DNA of 64,000 bases. Source: Rhodothermia bacterium. GTDB taxonomy: Bacteria; Bacteroidota; Rhodothermia; Rhodothermales; JAAAOL01. The stretch lies in NCBI GenBank assembly GCA_030428385.1, contig JAUIDY010000018.1:1-64000 (forward strand), in the 5' to 3' direction. Position 1 is the first letter of the stretch. Each line of letters begins with the position of its first letter. The position numbers and the translations under genes were made by a program. Below the pieces are notes generated by a model. The model made no database searches. It was not told the DNA's origin and worked only from the letters and a program-made list of their open reading frames with translations. Of this stretch, positions 52,446 to 61,369 are shown one piece after another.

Positions 52446-53153
52446 TCACCTCGAAAAACCATCAGGCTCGTGCTCAAGGCAGTACCCAACCCCTCGCACG
52501 GTGGTGATACGAACGGTCTTTCGGGAAGCATGGGTTTGGGCTTCTAATACTTTTTGTCGTAATCCAAAGATGGTGACATCGATGACGTTATCCGTCACAT
52601 AAAAAGGATCACCCCAGACCCGCTCGGCAATCACCGTTCGCGAAAGGGCTTCGCCTGGATGGCGGGCCAACAGCTCCAACAACTCATATTCTTTGGGTCT
52701 GAGCGCGAGAACCTGCTCAAAGAATCGCGCCTGTCGTCGTTTGGTATTCACTTCCAGTGGCCCGAGAAGAATCACGGCTTCCAGTACATCGAGGGGAGGA
52801 CGCCGCAAAAGTGCCCGTAGTCGCGCAAGAAGCTCTTCGAATGAAAACGGCTTAGGGAGATAATCATCTGCGCCTGCATCCAACCCCGCAATGCGATGGT
52901 CGATATCGTCGAGGGCCGTCAGCATCAGGATGGGCATGGAGCGCTCCGCTGCACGCAAGTGCTCAATCAGCGTTTTACCGTCTTGTCGCGGTAGGCGCCA
53001 GTCCACGATGAGAATATCATAGCTATTGGCCAAGGCCATGGCTTCTCCTTCCAGGCCATCTTTCGCCCAATCCACTGTATATCCTTCTTCGGACAAGCCA
53101 CCCACCAGCGAATGTCCCAACCGCTCTTCGTCTTCAATAAGTAGTATCCACAT
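52446..53153 (-). CDS. OmpR/PhoB-family response regulator
   Basis: The 235-residue protein has a receiver domain with acidic residues at 7-10, phospho-acceptor Asp51 in LIVDWRLP and the conserved Lys in YLPKPFSFEELLAR. A winged-helix DNA-binding domain follows (about 130-230), with EYELLELLARHPGEALSRT and TVRGVGYCLE at its end. The gene precedes the kinase by four bases. Its own promoter carries a TTAAG repeat at 11-bp spacing, as do several copper genes, which makes it the probable regulator of that set. Confidence 0.93.
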   Translation of the reverse strand: MWILLIEDEERLGHSLVGGLSEEGYTVDWAKDGLEGEAMALANSYDILIVDWRLPRQDGKTLIEHLRAAERSMPILMLTALDDIDHRIAGLDAGADDYLPKPFSFEELLARLRALLRRPPLDVLEAVILLGPLEVNTKRRQARFFEQVLALRPKEYELLELLARHPGEALSRTVIAERVWGDPFYVTDNVIDVTIFGLRQKVLEAQTHASRKTVRITTVRGVGYCLEHEPDGFSR

Positions 53154-53176
53154 CGTTAATACATTTTAACTCACCC

Positions 53177-53193
53177 TTAAGGCGACATTAAGG
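53177..53193. promoter_or_regulatory. TTAAG repeat upstream of the two-component operon
   Basis: TTAAGG at 53177 and TTAAGG at 53188 are spaced 11 bp, within 40 bases of the regulator start at 53153. An AT-rich stretch (TTAAAATG on the minus strand) lies between them and the gene. It suggests autoregulation. Confidence 0.65.
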
Positions 53194-53279
53194 TTCAGGC
53201 CTGCATCTTGGCACCAGCCTTTGTCCTACCGGCCCCTTTGTTAGGGAAATCGTCAGCGGGCAACTTCTGAAAGAGCACC

Positions 53280-53296
53280 TTAAGAACACCTTAAGG
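53280..53296 (+). promoter_or_regulatory. TTAAG repeat upstream of the Met-rich protein operon
   Basis: TTAAG at 53280 and TTAAGG at 53291 are spaced 11 bp. They face the rightward genes starting at 53348 and 53514. Together with 53177 they mark a divergent, jointly regulated promoter region. Confidence 0.65.
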
Positions 53297-53347
53297 CGGT
53301 CCTGGAGTCGGTAGGTACTTTTTGTACATCACAATCCTGGCGGCACC

Positions 53348-53434
53348 ATGCTATGGATGTCAATCGGTGGTCTCGTGTGGATACTGATCCTACTGGTGGG
53401 ATGGATCCTGCTGTTTCGTGGTCTTCGCACGTAA
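53348..53434 (+). CDS. 28-residue single-helix membrane peptide
   Basis: The ATG at 53348 starts a 28-codon frame that reads MLWMSIGGLVWILILLVGWI followed by LLFRGLRT and a TAA. It is almost entirely one transmembrane helix with a basic C-terminal end. Position directly behind the TTAAG repeat and before the Met-rich gene argues that it is translated. Small membrane peptides of this kind occur in metal loci; its function is unknown. Confidence 0.5.
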   Translation: MLWMSIGGLVWILILLVGWILLFRGLRT

Positions 53435-53513
53435 CGCCACAAGATTACTCAGGGATGCTGTTGGTCAAGCTGTCAGGAACATCCAAGCACACAACCTTCC
53501 ACGGAGGTTTTCA

Positions 53514-54254
53514 ATGAAACGGACACCCTTTTTGTTTGCCATCCTGACGGCCTTTGTTTGGAGCCTCGGCCCCTCTCATGCCCTGTTTGCACAACAACCA
53601 AACCATCCAATGGAGGAAGAAGCGAACGCCTCAATGATGGGTCATGATATGATGCAAGGAAGTATGATGGAGATGATGCAAGGAAGCATGATGGAGATGC
53701 ATCAAAACATGATGACCACTATGATGGCCGACCCTGTGCAACGTTCCATGCTTCTTACCTATGCATTGCCTTCCCTACAAACCCCGCTTGATCTTGGTGA
53801 TACGCAGGTGGCTTCGCTTGAGCAACTAAAGCAACGCTTTATTGACCAGCGAATGATGCTAGCCGAGACATCACAACGTCATGTCACGTCGGCTCAGGAA
53901 ACACTGACACCGGCCCCCCCTGATCTTATAGACTTAAGGAAACATCTTCGTGCTGCGTATGAAGCACAGGCCGATATACAGACTGCTGCTGTCGAAACGG
54001 CTTTGCAGATGTACGAAGTGTTAACACCTGAACAACAAGCACAACTCGATCAGGTAGCACCCATGGAGCTACACAAAGCCATGATGCAGGCCCTGCCCAT
54101 GATGGAGATGATGCAGGCCATGCACGACGGAATGGGTTGCGCTGGAATGATGGGCGAAATGATGCAGGGCGAGATGATGGGATCCATGCCTTCCAATGAC
54201 GCATCAGGACATGAACAAAAACCTTCAACCGACCACGAACAACACCATCGTTGA
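53514..54254 (+). CDS. Met-rich periplasmic protein (CpxP/Spy-like)
   Basis: The ATG at 53514 follows GGAGGTTTTCA and opens a signal peptide (residues 1-26, ending FAQ). Beyond it are many Met-Met and Met-x-Met pairs, including the duplicated MMQGSMME and the C-terminal MEMMQAMHDGMGCAGMMGEM, with a helical middle part holding LTPEQQAQLDQ, the LTxxQ motif of CpxP/Spy proteins. Met clusters bind Cu(I) and Ag(I). It probably buffers copper or protects periplasmic proteins, under the adjacent two-component system. Confidence 0.82.
   Translation: MKRTPFLFAILTAFVWSLGPSHALFAQQPNHPMEEEANASMMGHDMMQGSMMEMMQGSMMEMHQNMMTTMMADPVQRSMLLTYALPSLQTPLDLGDTQVASLEQLKQRFIDQRMMLAETSQRHVTSAQETLTPAPPDLIDLRKHLRAAYEAQADIQTAAVETALQMYEVLTPEQQAQLDQVAPMELHKAMMQALPMMEMMQAMHDGMGCAGMMGEMMQGEMMGSMPSNDASGHEQKPSTDHEQHHR
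53649..53696 (+). repeat. 24-bp tandem repeat coding for Met-rich units
   Basis: Two copies of a 24-base unit (53649-53672 and 53673-53696) differ at one base and encode MMQGSMME twice. The duplication adds Met ligands to the periplasmic protein. Confidence 0.85.
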
Positions 54255-54357
54255 TGTTCATCATTAAGGTCCATCATGAATAGGAACCGGCATCACCCGG
54301 ACCTCCCAGACGGACTTCCCAGACATAGACGAATCAACAAAGCGAACGGCTCTTTTT

Positions 54358-55440
54358 ATGACGTTTCTTCCTGAATGGGCACCCGGCATCCATCCCCTGC
54401 TGGTACATTTTCCCATTGTTCTCCTGATTGTGGCCGTGTTGGTAGACGCCCTATCGGTGGTGCGCCCTGCCAACACGGCCTTTCGCCGTGCAGCGGTGGT
54501 CTTCTTTGTCGTGGGTGCTCTCGCTGCGACGGTCACCTTCTTTACGGGGCGCGCCGCCGCCGATGCCCTTTCGCTTCCGACTTTTGCCGTAGCCGACGTC
54601 ACCGACCATGCCGACTGGGCCACGCGAACGCTATGGTTTTTTGGTCTGTATGCCCTCGTCCGACTCGGACTTCTTGCATGGGAGCGTAAACGGGAAAACC
54701 CATGGGGAAGGGGCATACAGGTCCTGCTGCTGCTGGTGGGGTTGGGAGGCTTATTCCTTGTTGTTGAAACGGGTGAGCATGGAGCCAAACTCGTATTTGA
54801 TCATGGCCTCGGGGTTCGGTCTGTTTCGACGCTTCAGGCCGAGCTTGATTCCCTGCACGCGCGTCTGTCGGCGTTGGAGGTCAAGGAAGCACAGGCCCAG
54901 TTCCTCCAGGACGAAACGGGATCCTGGACCTGGACACCGGAGGAAGGAGCCGATCTGCTGCTTAACGCTTCGTTTCAGTTTATACAAGGAACTGCCGCTG
55001 ATCTCAACATGAACGCTTCCGAAAGCGGCGGCGTGCGCATGACACCCTCGGAGACGGTACTGATGATCGTTCCGGGTGCACTGGAAAGCCTTGCGGCAGA
55101 GATTCGCCTTGATGTGTCCGGATTTACGGGTACGGTGCGGCTGGTGCACCATATGCAGGATGCACACACCTACGACTTTCTCGAGATAGCCCAGGGACGG
55201 CTACGCCAAGGGCGCTTGTCGGAGGGTGAAGAAACGATTTTTGATGAAGCAACCATCGACACACCATCCTGGATCTCACTGCGCGCTGTGAGTGACGGTA
55301 CCCACTTTCGGGGTTATGCCAATGATGAGTTGTTGACGCATGGGCATGGTTCGAAGCCTCTTGCCGGACCAGTAGGACTCTACTTCGACGGGCACGGTGA
55401 GGTACTCCTTTCGCAACTTTCTGCAACGGTCTTGAGGTAA
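54358..55440 (+). CDS. DUF2231 membrane protein with C-terminal beta-sandwich-like domain
   Basis: The N-terminal 150 residues match DUF2231: GIHPLLVHFPIVLLIVAVLV, then further helices and a final segment LFLVVETGEHGAKLVFDHG, with conserved His residues that may bind haem or metal. After a short coiled segment, residues 180-360 form a soluble region (SFQFIQGTAADL, GPVGLYFDGHGEVLLSQL) that resembles a LamG or concanavalin-type sandwich. The fusion is unusual for DUF2231. The protein probably sits in the inner membrane with the extra domain in the periplasm. Confidence 0.75.
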   Translation: MTFLPEWAPGIHPLLVHFPIVLLIVAVLVDALSVVRPANTAFRRAAVVFFVVGALAATVTFFTGRAAADALSLPTFAVADVTDHADWATRTLWFFGLYALVRLGLLAWERKRENPWGRGIQVLLLLVGLGGLFLVVETGEHGAKLVFDHGLGVRSVSTLQAELDSLHARLSALEVKEAQAQFLQDETGSWTWTPEEGADLLLNASFQFIQGTAADLNMNASESGGVRMTPSETVLMIVPGALESLAAEIRLDVSGFTGTVRLVHHMQDAHTYDFLEIAQGRLRQGRLSEGEETIFDEATIDTPSWISLRAVSDGTHFRGYANDELLTHGHGSKPLAGPVGLYFDGHGEVLLSQLSATVLR

Positions 55441-55467
55441 TCTTTTGGCCCCAATCCTCTTTCTCTT

Positions 55468-55995
55468 ATGAAAACGACCTTCTCGAAATTGACCAAAGAG
55501 ATTGTGTTTCTTCTTGTGGCAGGCACCGCCATTTGGGGTGTCTGGTACGTTTCGCAACCCCAGACTGAGGTTCAGGCAACACAACCGGCACCGACTGTCG
55601 TTGGGGCCGCCGCCGACTTACCCGTCGTCAAGGTGTTCAAGAGTGCCACGTGCGGGTGCTGCAATGATTGGATCGCGCATCTTCAAACGGCTGGTTTTTC
55701 TGTGGAGTCGGTCAACACAAACGATATGCAAGGCGTCAAGAGGGATCATGGTGTCCCTCCTTCCATGACTTCCTGCCACACGGCCCTCGTTGGTCCTTAT
55801 GTCGTTGAGGGACATGTGCCCGCCGAGGACATCAAGCGTCTACTGAGCGAACAACGCGAAGTGGCGGGGTTGGCCGTTCCAGGTATGCCAATCGGCTCTC
55901 CGGGTATGGAACAGGGCCACCGCCATGATGCCTACCGGGTCTACACGTTCACGGCGCAGGGAGATACCACCGTATTTGCCCGACACCATGAGTAG
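55468..55995 (+). CDS. DUF411 family metal-binding protein
   Basis: One N-terminal helix (about 11-28) anchors a periplasmic DUF411 domain. The motif SATCGCCNDWIAHL has Cys62, Cys64 and Cys65, and a further Cys and His lie in MTSCHTALVGPYVVEGHVP. The C-terminus has GMEQGHRHDAY and ARHHE. DUF411 members are copper- or mercury-linked, thioredoxin-like proteins of unknown detail. It follows the DUF2231 gene by 27 bases in the copper island. Confidence 0.88.
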   Translation: MKTTFSKLTKEIVFLLVAGTAIWGVWYVSQPQTEVQATQPAPTVVGAAADLPVVKVFKSATCGCCNDWIAHLQTAGFSVESVNTNDMQGVKRDHGVPPSMTSCHTALVGPYVVEGHVPAEDIKRLLSEQREVAGLAVPGMPIGSPGMEQGHRHDAYRVYTFTAQGDTTVFARHHE

Positions 55996-56049
55996 CTCCC
56001 GGCGCGCCGTTTGGGAGACACACGTTTCTTAAATGTTTGAAAGGCAATT

Positions 56050-56066
56050 TTAAGGTAGCGCTAAGT
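56050..56066 (+). promoter_or_regulatory. TTAAG repeat upstream of the ICMT-CopB operon
   Basis: TTAAGGT at 56050 and CTAAGTT at 56061 are spaced 11 bp, and the whole is nearly the same as the repeat at 12160 (TTAAGGTAGCG versus TTAAGGTTGCG). It lies about 85 bases before the methyltransferase start at 56152. Confidence 0.68.
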
Positions 56067-56151
56067 TAGTCTTCGGTTTTATGCGGTCAGCATCAACGAG
56101 CCAGGTGTTCTTATCTGGTGTTTCTCCTGACTAGCTCCACCGATTCCGACG

Positions 56152-56847
56152 ATGAATAGTCCTTACGAATATGGATACTGGCCCCAGGTAGTCATCTTCT
56201 CCCTGATCTTTGTGGTTTTCGCTTTCAGCTTCACGCGCCCGAAGCATTGGCGGGACTGGAGACAATTTGGGACGTTTGCCGCCTTCATGGTCGCTCTTTT
56301 TACCGAAATGTATGGGTTCCCTCTCACCATCTATCTTCTCTCAGGATGGCTGAGCAGCAGTTACCCGGGTTTAAACCTGTATGCGCATGAGAACGGCCAC
56401 CTTTGGCAAACGCTCTTAGGTATTGGAAGCGAAAGCCCCCTAGCGGCCCACTTCAATCTGCTACACATTTTTAGCAATTTGCTCATCGCGGGCGGTGTTC
56501 TGCTTATTATGAATGCATGGCGCATTCTGTATCAGGCCCAGCGCAGCGAGCAGGTCGCAACGACCGGCCCGTATGCCTATGTTCGACATCCTCAGTATGT
56601 GGGCTTCGTTGCGGTATTAACAGGGTTCATACTCCAATGGCCCACCTTACTCACGGTGCTCATGTTTCCCGTTCTGGTGTGGATGTACGCCCGCCTAGCT
56701 GTGGTTGAAGAAAAGGAAATACATGCCCGTTTTGGTGCGACCTATCAGGCATATGCCGAGGAGACACCCCGGTTTATTCCCCATCGCCGGAATAGGCTTC
56801 AGACCTTCACCCGGGCGGTAACACCACCGGAGGAACGTCATGGATAA
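56152..56847 (+). CDS. Isoprenylcysteine-carboxylmethyltransferase-like membrane methyltransferase
   Basis: The 231-residue protein has about five helices and the ICMT/PEMT C-terminal signature: TTGPYAYVRHPQYVGFV, then EEKEIHARFGATYQAYAEET. This is the SAM-binding region of the family. The substrate is unknown; bacterial members are often in metal or lipid-modification loci. Its stop overlaps the start of the nuclease-like gene by eight bases. A truncated gene of the same family lies at 49647-49718. Confidence 0.85.
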   Translation: MNSPYEYGYWPQVVIFSLIFVVFAFSFTRPKHWRDWRQFGTFAAFMVALFTEMYGFPLTIYLLSGWLSSSYPGLNLYAHENGHLWQTLLGIGSESPLAAHFNLLHIFSNLLIAGGVLLIMNAWRILYQAQRSEQVATTGPYAYVRHPQYVGFVAVLTGFILQWPTLLTVLMFPVLVWMYARLAVVEEKEIHARFGATYQAYAEETPRFIPHRRNRLQTFTRAVTPPEERHG

Positions 56848-57496
56848 CGCGGTTGCGCTCGTCCGGTCATACCTGCAAGTGAATGGGTACTTTACGGTGT
56901 GTGAATACCCGGTTCTCGAACGTACCCACGCGCATGGCTTTCAGACGGCCACCGACTTTGACGTGTTGGCCTTCCGGTTTGCTCATGCGGGACAGCTTGT
57001 GCCTGCACCCGATGGCAACCCCTGGCATACCCGGTATGTGCTGGACGAGACCCTGGGGGTCAACCCGGATGAATCGGATATGATTATCGGAGAAGTAAAA
57101 GAAGGACGCGCCCAACTCAACAAGCGTGCTACCGATCCATCCATTCTGGAAGCCGCCCTTGCACGTTTTGGCTGCTGTCGTCCCGGTGAGGCCCCCCATG
57201 TGGTCAAACGGTTGCTGGAAAAAGGATATGTGACCTCTCCGACAAGCCATCGCCTCCGTCTGGTTGTGTTTGCTTCCGATCTGCCATCCTCTCACAAGCA
57301 AGGGATCCGGATGATCTCGCTGGGCCACATTGTTTCGTTTCTAAACACCTACATCGCTACTTACTGGGACGTGCTGCGACGTACGCAAGTGAAGGATCCG
57401 GGTCTGGGTTTTTTGATGACCCTCTACAAAGCCCGACTTCATGCGGAGGCAACTCCCATCAACCCGCCACTACCCGCTAACCCTACGGTGCCATGA
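56840..57496 (+). CDS. PD-(D/E)XK-like nuclease-fold protein of unknown role
   Basis: The 218-residue protein begins inside the methyltransferase gene and its end overlaps the start of CopB, so it is embedded in the operon. The phrases TATDFDVLAFRF and DMIIGEVKEGRAQLN place an Asp and a Glu-x-Lys as in restriction-endonuclease-like folds (D, E-x-K), and LRLVVFASD follows as another core strand. No DNA-binding domain or signal peptide is seen. The family is not known to me, and its link to copper resistance is only positional. Confidence 0.55.
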   Translation: MDNAVALVRSYLQVNGYFTVCEYPVLERTHAHGFQTATDFDVLAFRFAHAGQLVPAPDGNPWHTRYVLDETLGVNPDESDMIIGEVKEGRAQLNKRATDPSILEAALARFGCCRPGEAPHVVKRLLEKGYVTSPTSHRLRLVVFASDLPSSHKQGIRMISLGHIVSFLNTYIATYWDVLRRTQVKDPGLGFLMTLYKARLHAEATPINPPLPANPTVP

Positions 57497-59646
57497 ACCA
57501 CTCGCATCACCATCCTCATAATGAAATAGATAAAGAAAAACGGTCCGATCATGACCATCATCACGATGGGCATCGCCATCATGAGGGGCATACCTCCGTC
57601 CCCTCACACAAAGACGCGCATCGTCCTGCTGATCATGGGGCGCATGGGCACCAGCATGAGGGGCATCGTGAGGGGCATCGTGGACACAGCCACCACGATC
57701 ATCACGCCCACATGGTGGCCGACTTCCGCAAGCGATTCTGGGTCGCTATCGGGCTCACCCTCCCGATCTTAGCCCTCTCGCCCATGATCCAGGCATTCCT
57801 GGGATTGGGCGAAAGTTGGCGATTTACGGGCGATCTCTACATACTCTGGGCACTTTCCTCCGTTGTTTTTTTCTATGGCGGCTGGCCGTTTCTCAAAGGC
57901 CTGTTCGATGAGGTGAGCAAGCGCAATCCGGGGATGATGACCCTCATCGCTATTGCGATCACCACGGCTTATGTGTACTCAAGCGCGGTGGTGTTTGGAC
58001 TTGCTGGCAAGATGTTCTTCTGGGAGTTGGCCACCCTGATTGATGTGATGCTGCTCGGGCATTGGATCGAGATGAAATCGGTGATGGGCGCTTCCCGTGC
58101 CCTGGAGGAACTGGCGAAACTGATGCCCAGCGAAGCCCATCGCCTGTTGGACGATGGAAGTATCGAGGACATCCCGCTGGACCAGCTTCGTTCTGGCGAC
58201 CGGGTACTGATTAAGCCGGGAGAGAAAATCCCTGCCGATGGACAGGTGGTTGCCGGACAGTCCTCGGTCAACGAAGCCATGCTCACCGGCGAGTCGGTGC
58301 CGGTGACGAAAACAACCGGCACGGATGTGATCGGGGGTGCCATCAATGGCGAAGGCTCCCTGACCATCGCGGTGCAACGAACCGGAGCGGAAAGCTACCT
58401 TTCCCAGGTCATCGATTTAGTTCGTCAGGCGCAAGAAACAAAGTCGAAGACACAGAATCTGGCGAACCGCGCAGCCCGATGGCTTACCGGGGTCGCCCTG
58501 GGCGGTGGTGCCCTGACCATGTTCGTCTGGGCGGTGGTGCTGGATGCTGAGTTTGCCTTTGCGCTCGAACGCACCGTTACGGTGATGGTCATTGCGTGCC
58601 CGCACGCGCTGGGGCTGGCTGTTCCGTTGGTGGTGGCCGTCTCCACTGCGCTGTCTGCTCAAAATGGCTTGCTCATCCGCGACCGTACGGCCTTTGAGGC
58701 TGCACGCCATCTCAACGCCATCATCTTTGACAAGACCGGCACCCTGACGGAGGGGCGCTTTGGTGTGACCGACACCATCCTGTTTGACTCCGATTTTGGC
58801 AGCGAACAGGTACTTCGGCTTGCCGCCTCCGTCGAGCAGCATTCCGAGCACCCCATTGCGCGCGGAATCACCGAGGCCACATCCAATATCCCCAACGTAG
58901 CTGATTTTAGAGCCATTCCTGGCAAAGGCGCAGAAGGCAAAGTGGAGGGCATGCACGTCCAGATCGTCAGCCCCGGATTCCTGCACGAAAAAGGCATTTC
59001 CATGACCGATGCGCGGTACGAAGCCTTTTCTGAGCAAGGGAAAACGGTGGTGTTTGTCCTTGTGGACGACCATCTCACAGGAGCGATTGCCCTGGCCGAC
59101 GTGATCCGCCCCGAATCGAAACAGGCGATTGCTGAACTCCGGGCCATGGGCATCCAGACGATGATGCTCACGGGAGACAACCGGAAAGTGGCAGCCTGGG
59201 TGAGTCAGGAGATAGGCTTGGACGACACCTTCGCGGAAGTTCTCCCCGACGAGAAAGCCAGCAAAGTCAAAGAAGTACAAGGGCGCGGCCTGACCGTTGC
59301 CATGACGGGCGATGGCGTCAATGATGCACCGGCGCTCGCACAAGCCAACGTGGGAATTGCCATTGGTGCCGGTACGGATGTGGCTGTCGAAACCGCCGAC
59401 ATTGTGTTGGTGCGGAGCAATCCGCTCGATGTGGTTTCGATTCTGAAGCTCTCGCGTGCGACCTATCGCAAGATGGTGCAGAATCTGTGGTGGGCGGCAG
59501 GGTACAACATTGTGGCCATCCCCATAGCCGCCGGGGTGCTCTCCGGCTTTGGAATCATCCTTGGCCCTGCCGCAGGCGCGGCGTTAATGAGCCTGAGCAC
59601 GGTCATCGTTGCCATCAACGCCCGCTTCCTGAATGTGGAACGCTAG
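57493..59646 (+). CDS. copB: CopB-type copper-exporting P-type ATPase with His-rich N-terminus
   Basis: The first 80 residues are His-rich, with many His-Asp and Gly-His pairs. The core has TGES (about 265), the membrane motif CPHALGLAVPLV (about 367), DKTGTLTEG (about 412), SEHPIARGI and GDGVNDAPAL. The CPH motif and His-rich head are the P1B-3 (CopB) signature, which exports Cu(II)/Cu(I) or Ag(I). A CXXC-type N-terminal domain is absent, as expected. It is the third gene of the ICMT-nuclease-CopB operon under the TTAAG repeat at 56050. Confidence 0.92.
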   Translation: MNHSHHHPHNEIDKEKRSDHDHHHDGHRHHEGHTSVPSHKDAHRPADHGAHGHQHEGHREGHRGHSHHDHHAHMVADFRKRFWVAIGLTLPILALSPMIQAFLGLGESWRFTGDLYILWALSSVVFFYGGWPFLKGLFDEVSKRNPGMMTLIAIAITTAYVYSSAVVFGLAGKMFFWELATLIDVMLLGHWIEMKSVMGASRALEELAKLMPSEAHRLLDDGSIEDIPLDQLRSGDRVLIKPGEKIPADGQVVAGQSSVNEAMLTGESVPVTKTTGTDVIGGAINGEGSLTIAVQRTGAESYLSQVIDLVRQAQETKSKTQNLANRAARWLTGVALGGGALTMFVWAVVLDAEFAFALERTVTVMVIACPHALGLAVPLVVAVSTALSAQNGLLIRDRTAFEAARHLNAIIFDKTGTLTEGRFGVTDTILFDSDFGSEQVLRLAASVEQHSEHPIARGITEATSNIPNVADFRAIPGKGAEGKVEGMHVQIVSPGFLHEKGISMTDARYEAFSEQGKTVVFVLVDDHLTGAIALADVIRPESKQAIAELRAMGIQTMMLTGDNRKVAAWVSQEIGLDDTFAEVLPDEKASKVKEVQGRGLTVAMTGDGVNDAPALAQANVGIAIGAGTDVAVETADIVLVRSNPLDVVSILKLSRATYRKMVQNLWWAAGYNIVAIPIAAGVLSGFGIILGPAAGAALMSLSTVIVAINARFLNVER

Positions 59647-59724
59647 ATTTTGTATCCGAAGCCTTGCTCACCCGAGCGTCTTGGATGACCTCCAGGCACC
59701 ACCTTAAACCGATTAAAGCTGTCG

Positions 59725-59740
59725 TTAAGCGCTTCTTAAG
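59725..59740 (+). promoter_or_regulatory. TTAAG repeat upstream of the site-2 protease
   Basis: TTAAG at 59725 and TTAAG at 59736 are spaced 11 bp, with two more TTAAA units at 59704 and 59713. The protease start follows within 65 bases. Confidence 0.6.
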
Positions 59741-59802
59741 TTGCCTTGGAGGATTCTTCGTGCAGTTCACCGGACCTTGCGATCATAACGGCGCTTGTCA
59801 TT

Positions 59803-61143
59803 ATGGCTACTTCATTGCGACGCACGATGCTCATTGTATTACTGGGCTTAACACCCGTAGCGGTGCTAGGGATTATGCTGGGTAGCCCTGCAAACCTACC
59901 AGCTTGGGTATTCGCTGTCCTATTCGGACTCCTTGTCGGCCTTGCTTTGGTGGGCGTGTACTTCCTACTTCCTCGTACGCGGTTAGCTGATGCGCCTACT
60001 CTTTCGGTGCGCCCCCTTCAACAGGAGGTTCCAGAAGCAATGATCCTCAAGACCATCGATGTCATCTATCCGCATGCCAGCTATCGCCGGAATGACACGC
60101 TGGTCATTGAAGGGCCCCTTCTTCTCCGGTCCGATGCCGCGTATGAAGCCTTCCAGGCACGATTCGCTGGAAGCGGGTTCACACCGTGGCTGCAAGAACG
60201 TGACCACGGGCGGGTGGCGCTGGTGCTAACCCCCTCCCAACGTCCGCCATCGCCCGATGGTGCCCAGCGGGGATGGCTGCATCTGGGGCTTCTGTTTGCC
60301 ACGCTGCTCACCATGATCTGGGCCGGTGCTGCGCACCAGGGCATCAACCTGCTTGAAAATCCGAGCCTTTGGGGAGTGGGGCTGCCCTATGCCCTGGCCC
60401 TGCTCGTAATTCTCGGAGCACATGAACTGGGACACTTCATGATGGCCCAGCGATATGGGATGGACGTGTCTTGGCCCTTTTTTATCCCGATGCCCTTTGC
60501 GTTAGGTACCTTTGGTGCCTTCATCCAGATGCGTTCTCCGGCGCCTCATCGGCGGGCCCTGTTTGATGTGGCCCTTGCTGGTCCGCTTGCGGGTTTGCTC
60601 GTCGCACTGCCTGCCTTGCTTATCGGGCTTCGCTACTCCACCCTTGTGGGACAGGACGCAGGGGTATCCCACATAATGGGGGGTGCCGACGTCGGAGCCT
60701 CGGTGCTGTTTGCCTTTGTGGCAAAACTCGCGCTGGGTGATGCGTTACTCGAAGGACATCGCCTGATCCTGCATCCGCTGGCCTTCGCAGGATGGTTGGG
60801 TTTGTTGCTGACGGCGCTCAACCTGATCCCGGTTGGGCAGCTTGATGGTGGTCATATCGCGCACGCCGTCTTGGGTAAAGGTCCGGCACGCATTATTGGT
60901 ATGGCTACGCTGGTCGGGTTGGTACTGCTTGGATTGTTCGTTTGGAAAGGACTATTGATCTGGGCGTTGGTGGTCTTCTTCATTGCGGGTATCCGCGACG
61001 TGCCCCCGCTTGACGCTGTGACCCCCCTGCATCAAGGGCGAATGGTGTTGGCGGTAGCCGCCTTAGCCCTTCTGCTTCTCATCATCCTTCCGGTACCACC
61101 CTCGTTGTACACGACGCTGGGGTTACATAGCCCATACGCCTGA
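59803..61143 (+). CDS. Site-2 protease family (M50) metallopeptidase
   Basis: I prefer the ATG at 59803; the TTG at 59746 would add 19 residues. The 446-residue protein has several helices, the zinc motif HELGH (about residue 207-211) in LVILGAHELGHFMMA, and the second motif NLIPVGQLDGGHIAHAVLG (Asp at about 348). A soluble domain occupies residues 75-150. Site-2 proteases cut membrane-bound factors, as in sigma release. No anti-sigma factor is visible nearby, so the target is unknown. It lies between CopB and small membrane proteins under a TTAAG repeat. Confidence 0.88.
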   Translation: MATSLRRTMLIVLLGLTPVAVLGIMLGSPANLPAWVFAVLFGLLVGLALVGVYFLLPRTRLADAPTLSVRPLQQEVPEAMILKTIDVIYPHASYRRNDTLVIEGPLLLRSDAAYEAFQARFAGSGFTPWLQERDHGRVALVLTPSQRPPSPDGAQRGWLHLGLLFATLLTMIWAGAAHQGINLLENPSLWGVGLPYALALLVILGAHELGHFMMAQRYGMDVSWPFFIPMPFALGTFGAFIQMRSPAPHRRALFDVALAGPLAGLLVALPALLIGLRYSTLVGQDAGVSHIMGGADVGASVLFAFVAKLALGDALLEGHRLILHPLAFAGWLGLLLTALNLIPVGQLDGGHIAHAVLGKGPARIIGMATLVGLVLLGLFVWKGLLIWALVVFFIAGIRDVPPLDAVTPLHQGRMVLAVAALALLLLIILPVPPSLYTTLGLHSPYA

Positions 61144-61195
61144 CCACGCCATGCCGATGCGCATGTTATTCTTCCCTCTGACCTCTGGTGACATC

Positions 61196-61357
61196 ATGGA
61201 ATGGCTATCTGAAAATCTATTTTTCGTCCTCTTCTTACTCCTTTTTATCGGTCTTCACCTGTTTGGTCATGGGATGCATGGAGGACACGGCAATCATGGA
61301 ACGGGTCGTCCACCAAGCAATCCTAACGATGTACCTCCAGTAGGGCATCATCATTAA
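61196..61357 (+). CDS. Small His-rich membrane peptide (DUF2933-like)
   Basis: The ATG at 61196 (MEWLSENLFFVLFLLLFIGL) starts a product of 53 residues with one or two helices and a His/Gly-rich tail with HGMHGGHGNHG and a terminal HHH. A longer frame from 61151 is possible. The tail may bind copper or nickel. It is similar in plan to the protein at 9437. Confidence 0.6.
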   Translation: MEWLSENLFFVLFLLLFIGLHLFGHGMHGGHGNHGTGRPPSNPNDVPPVGHHH

Positions 61358-61369
61358 ATCAAAGAGACA

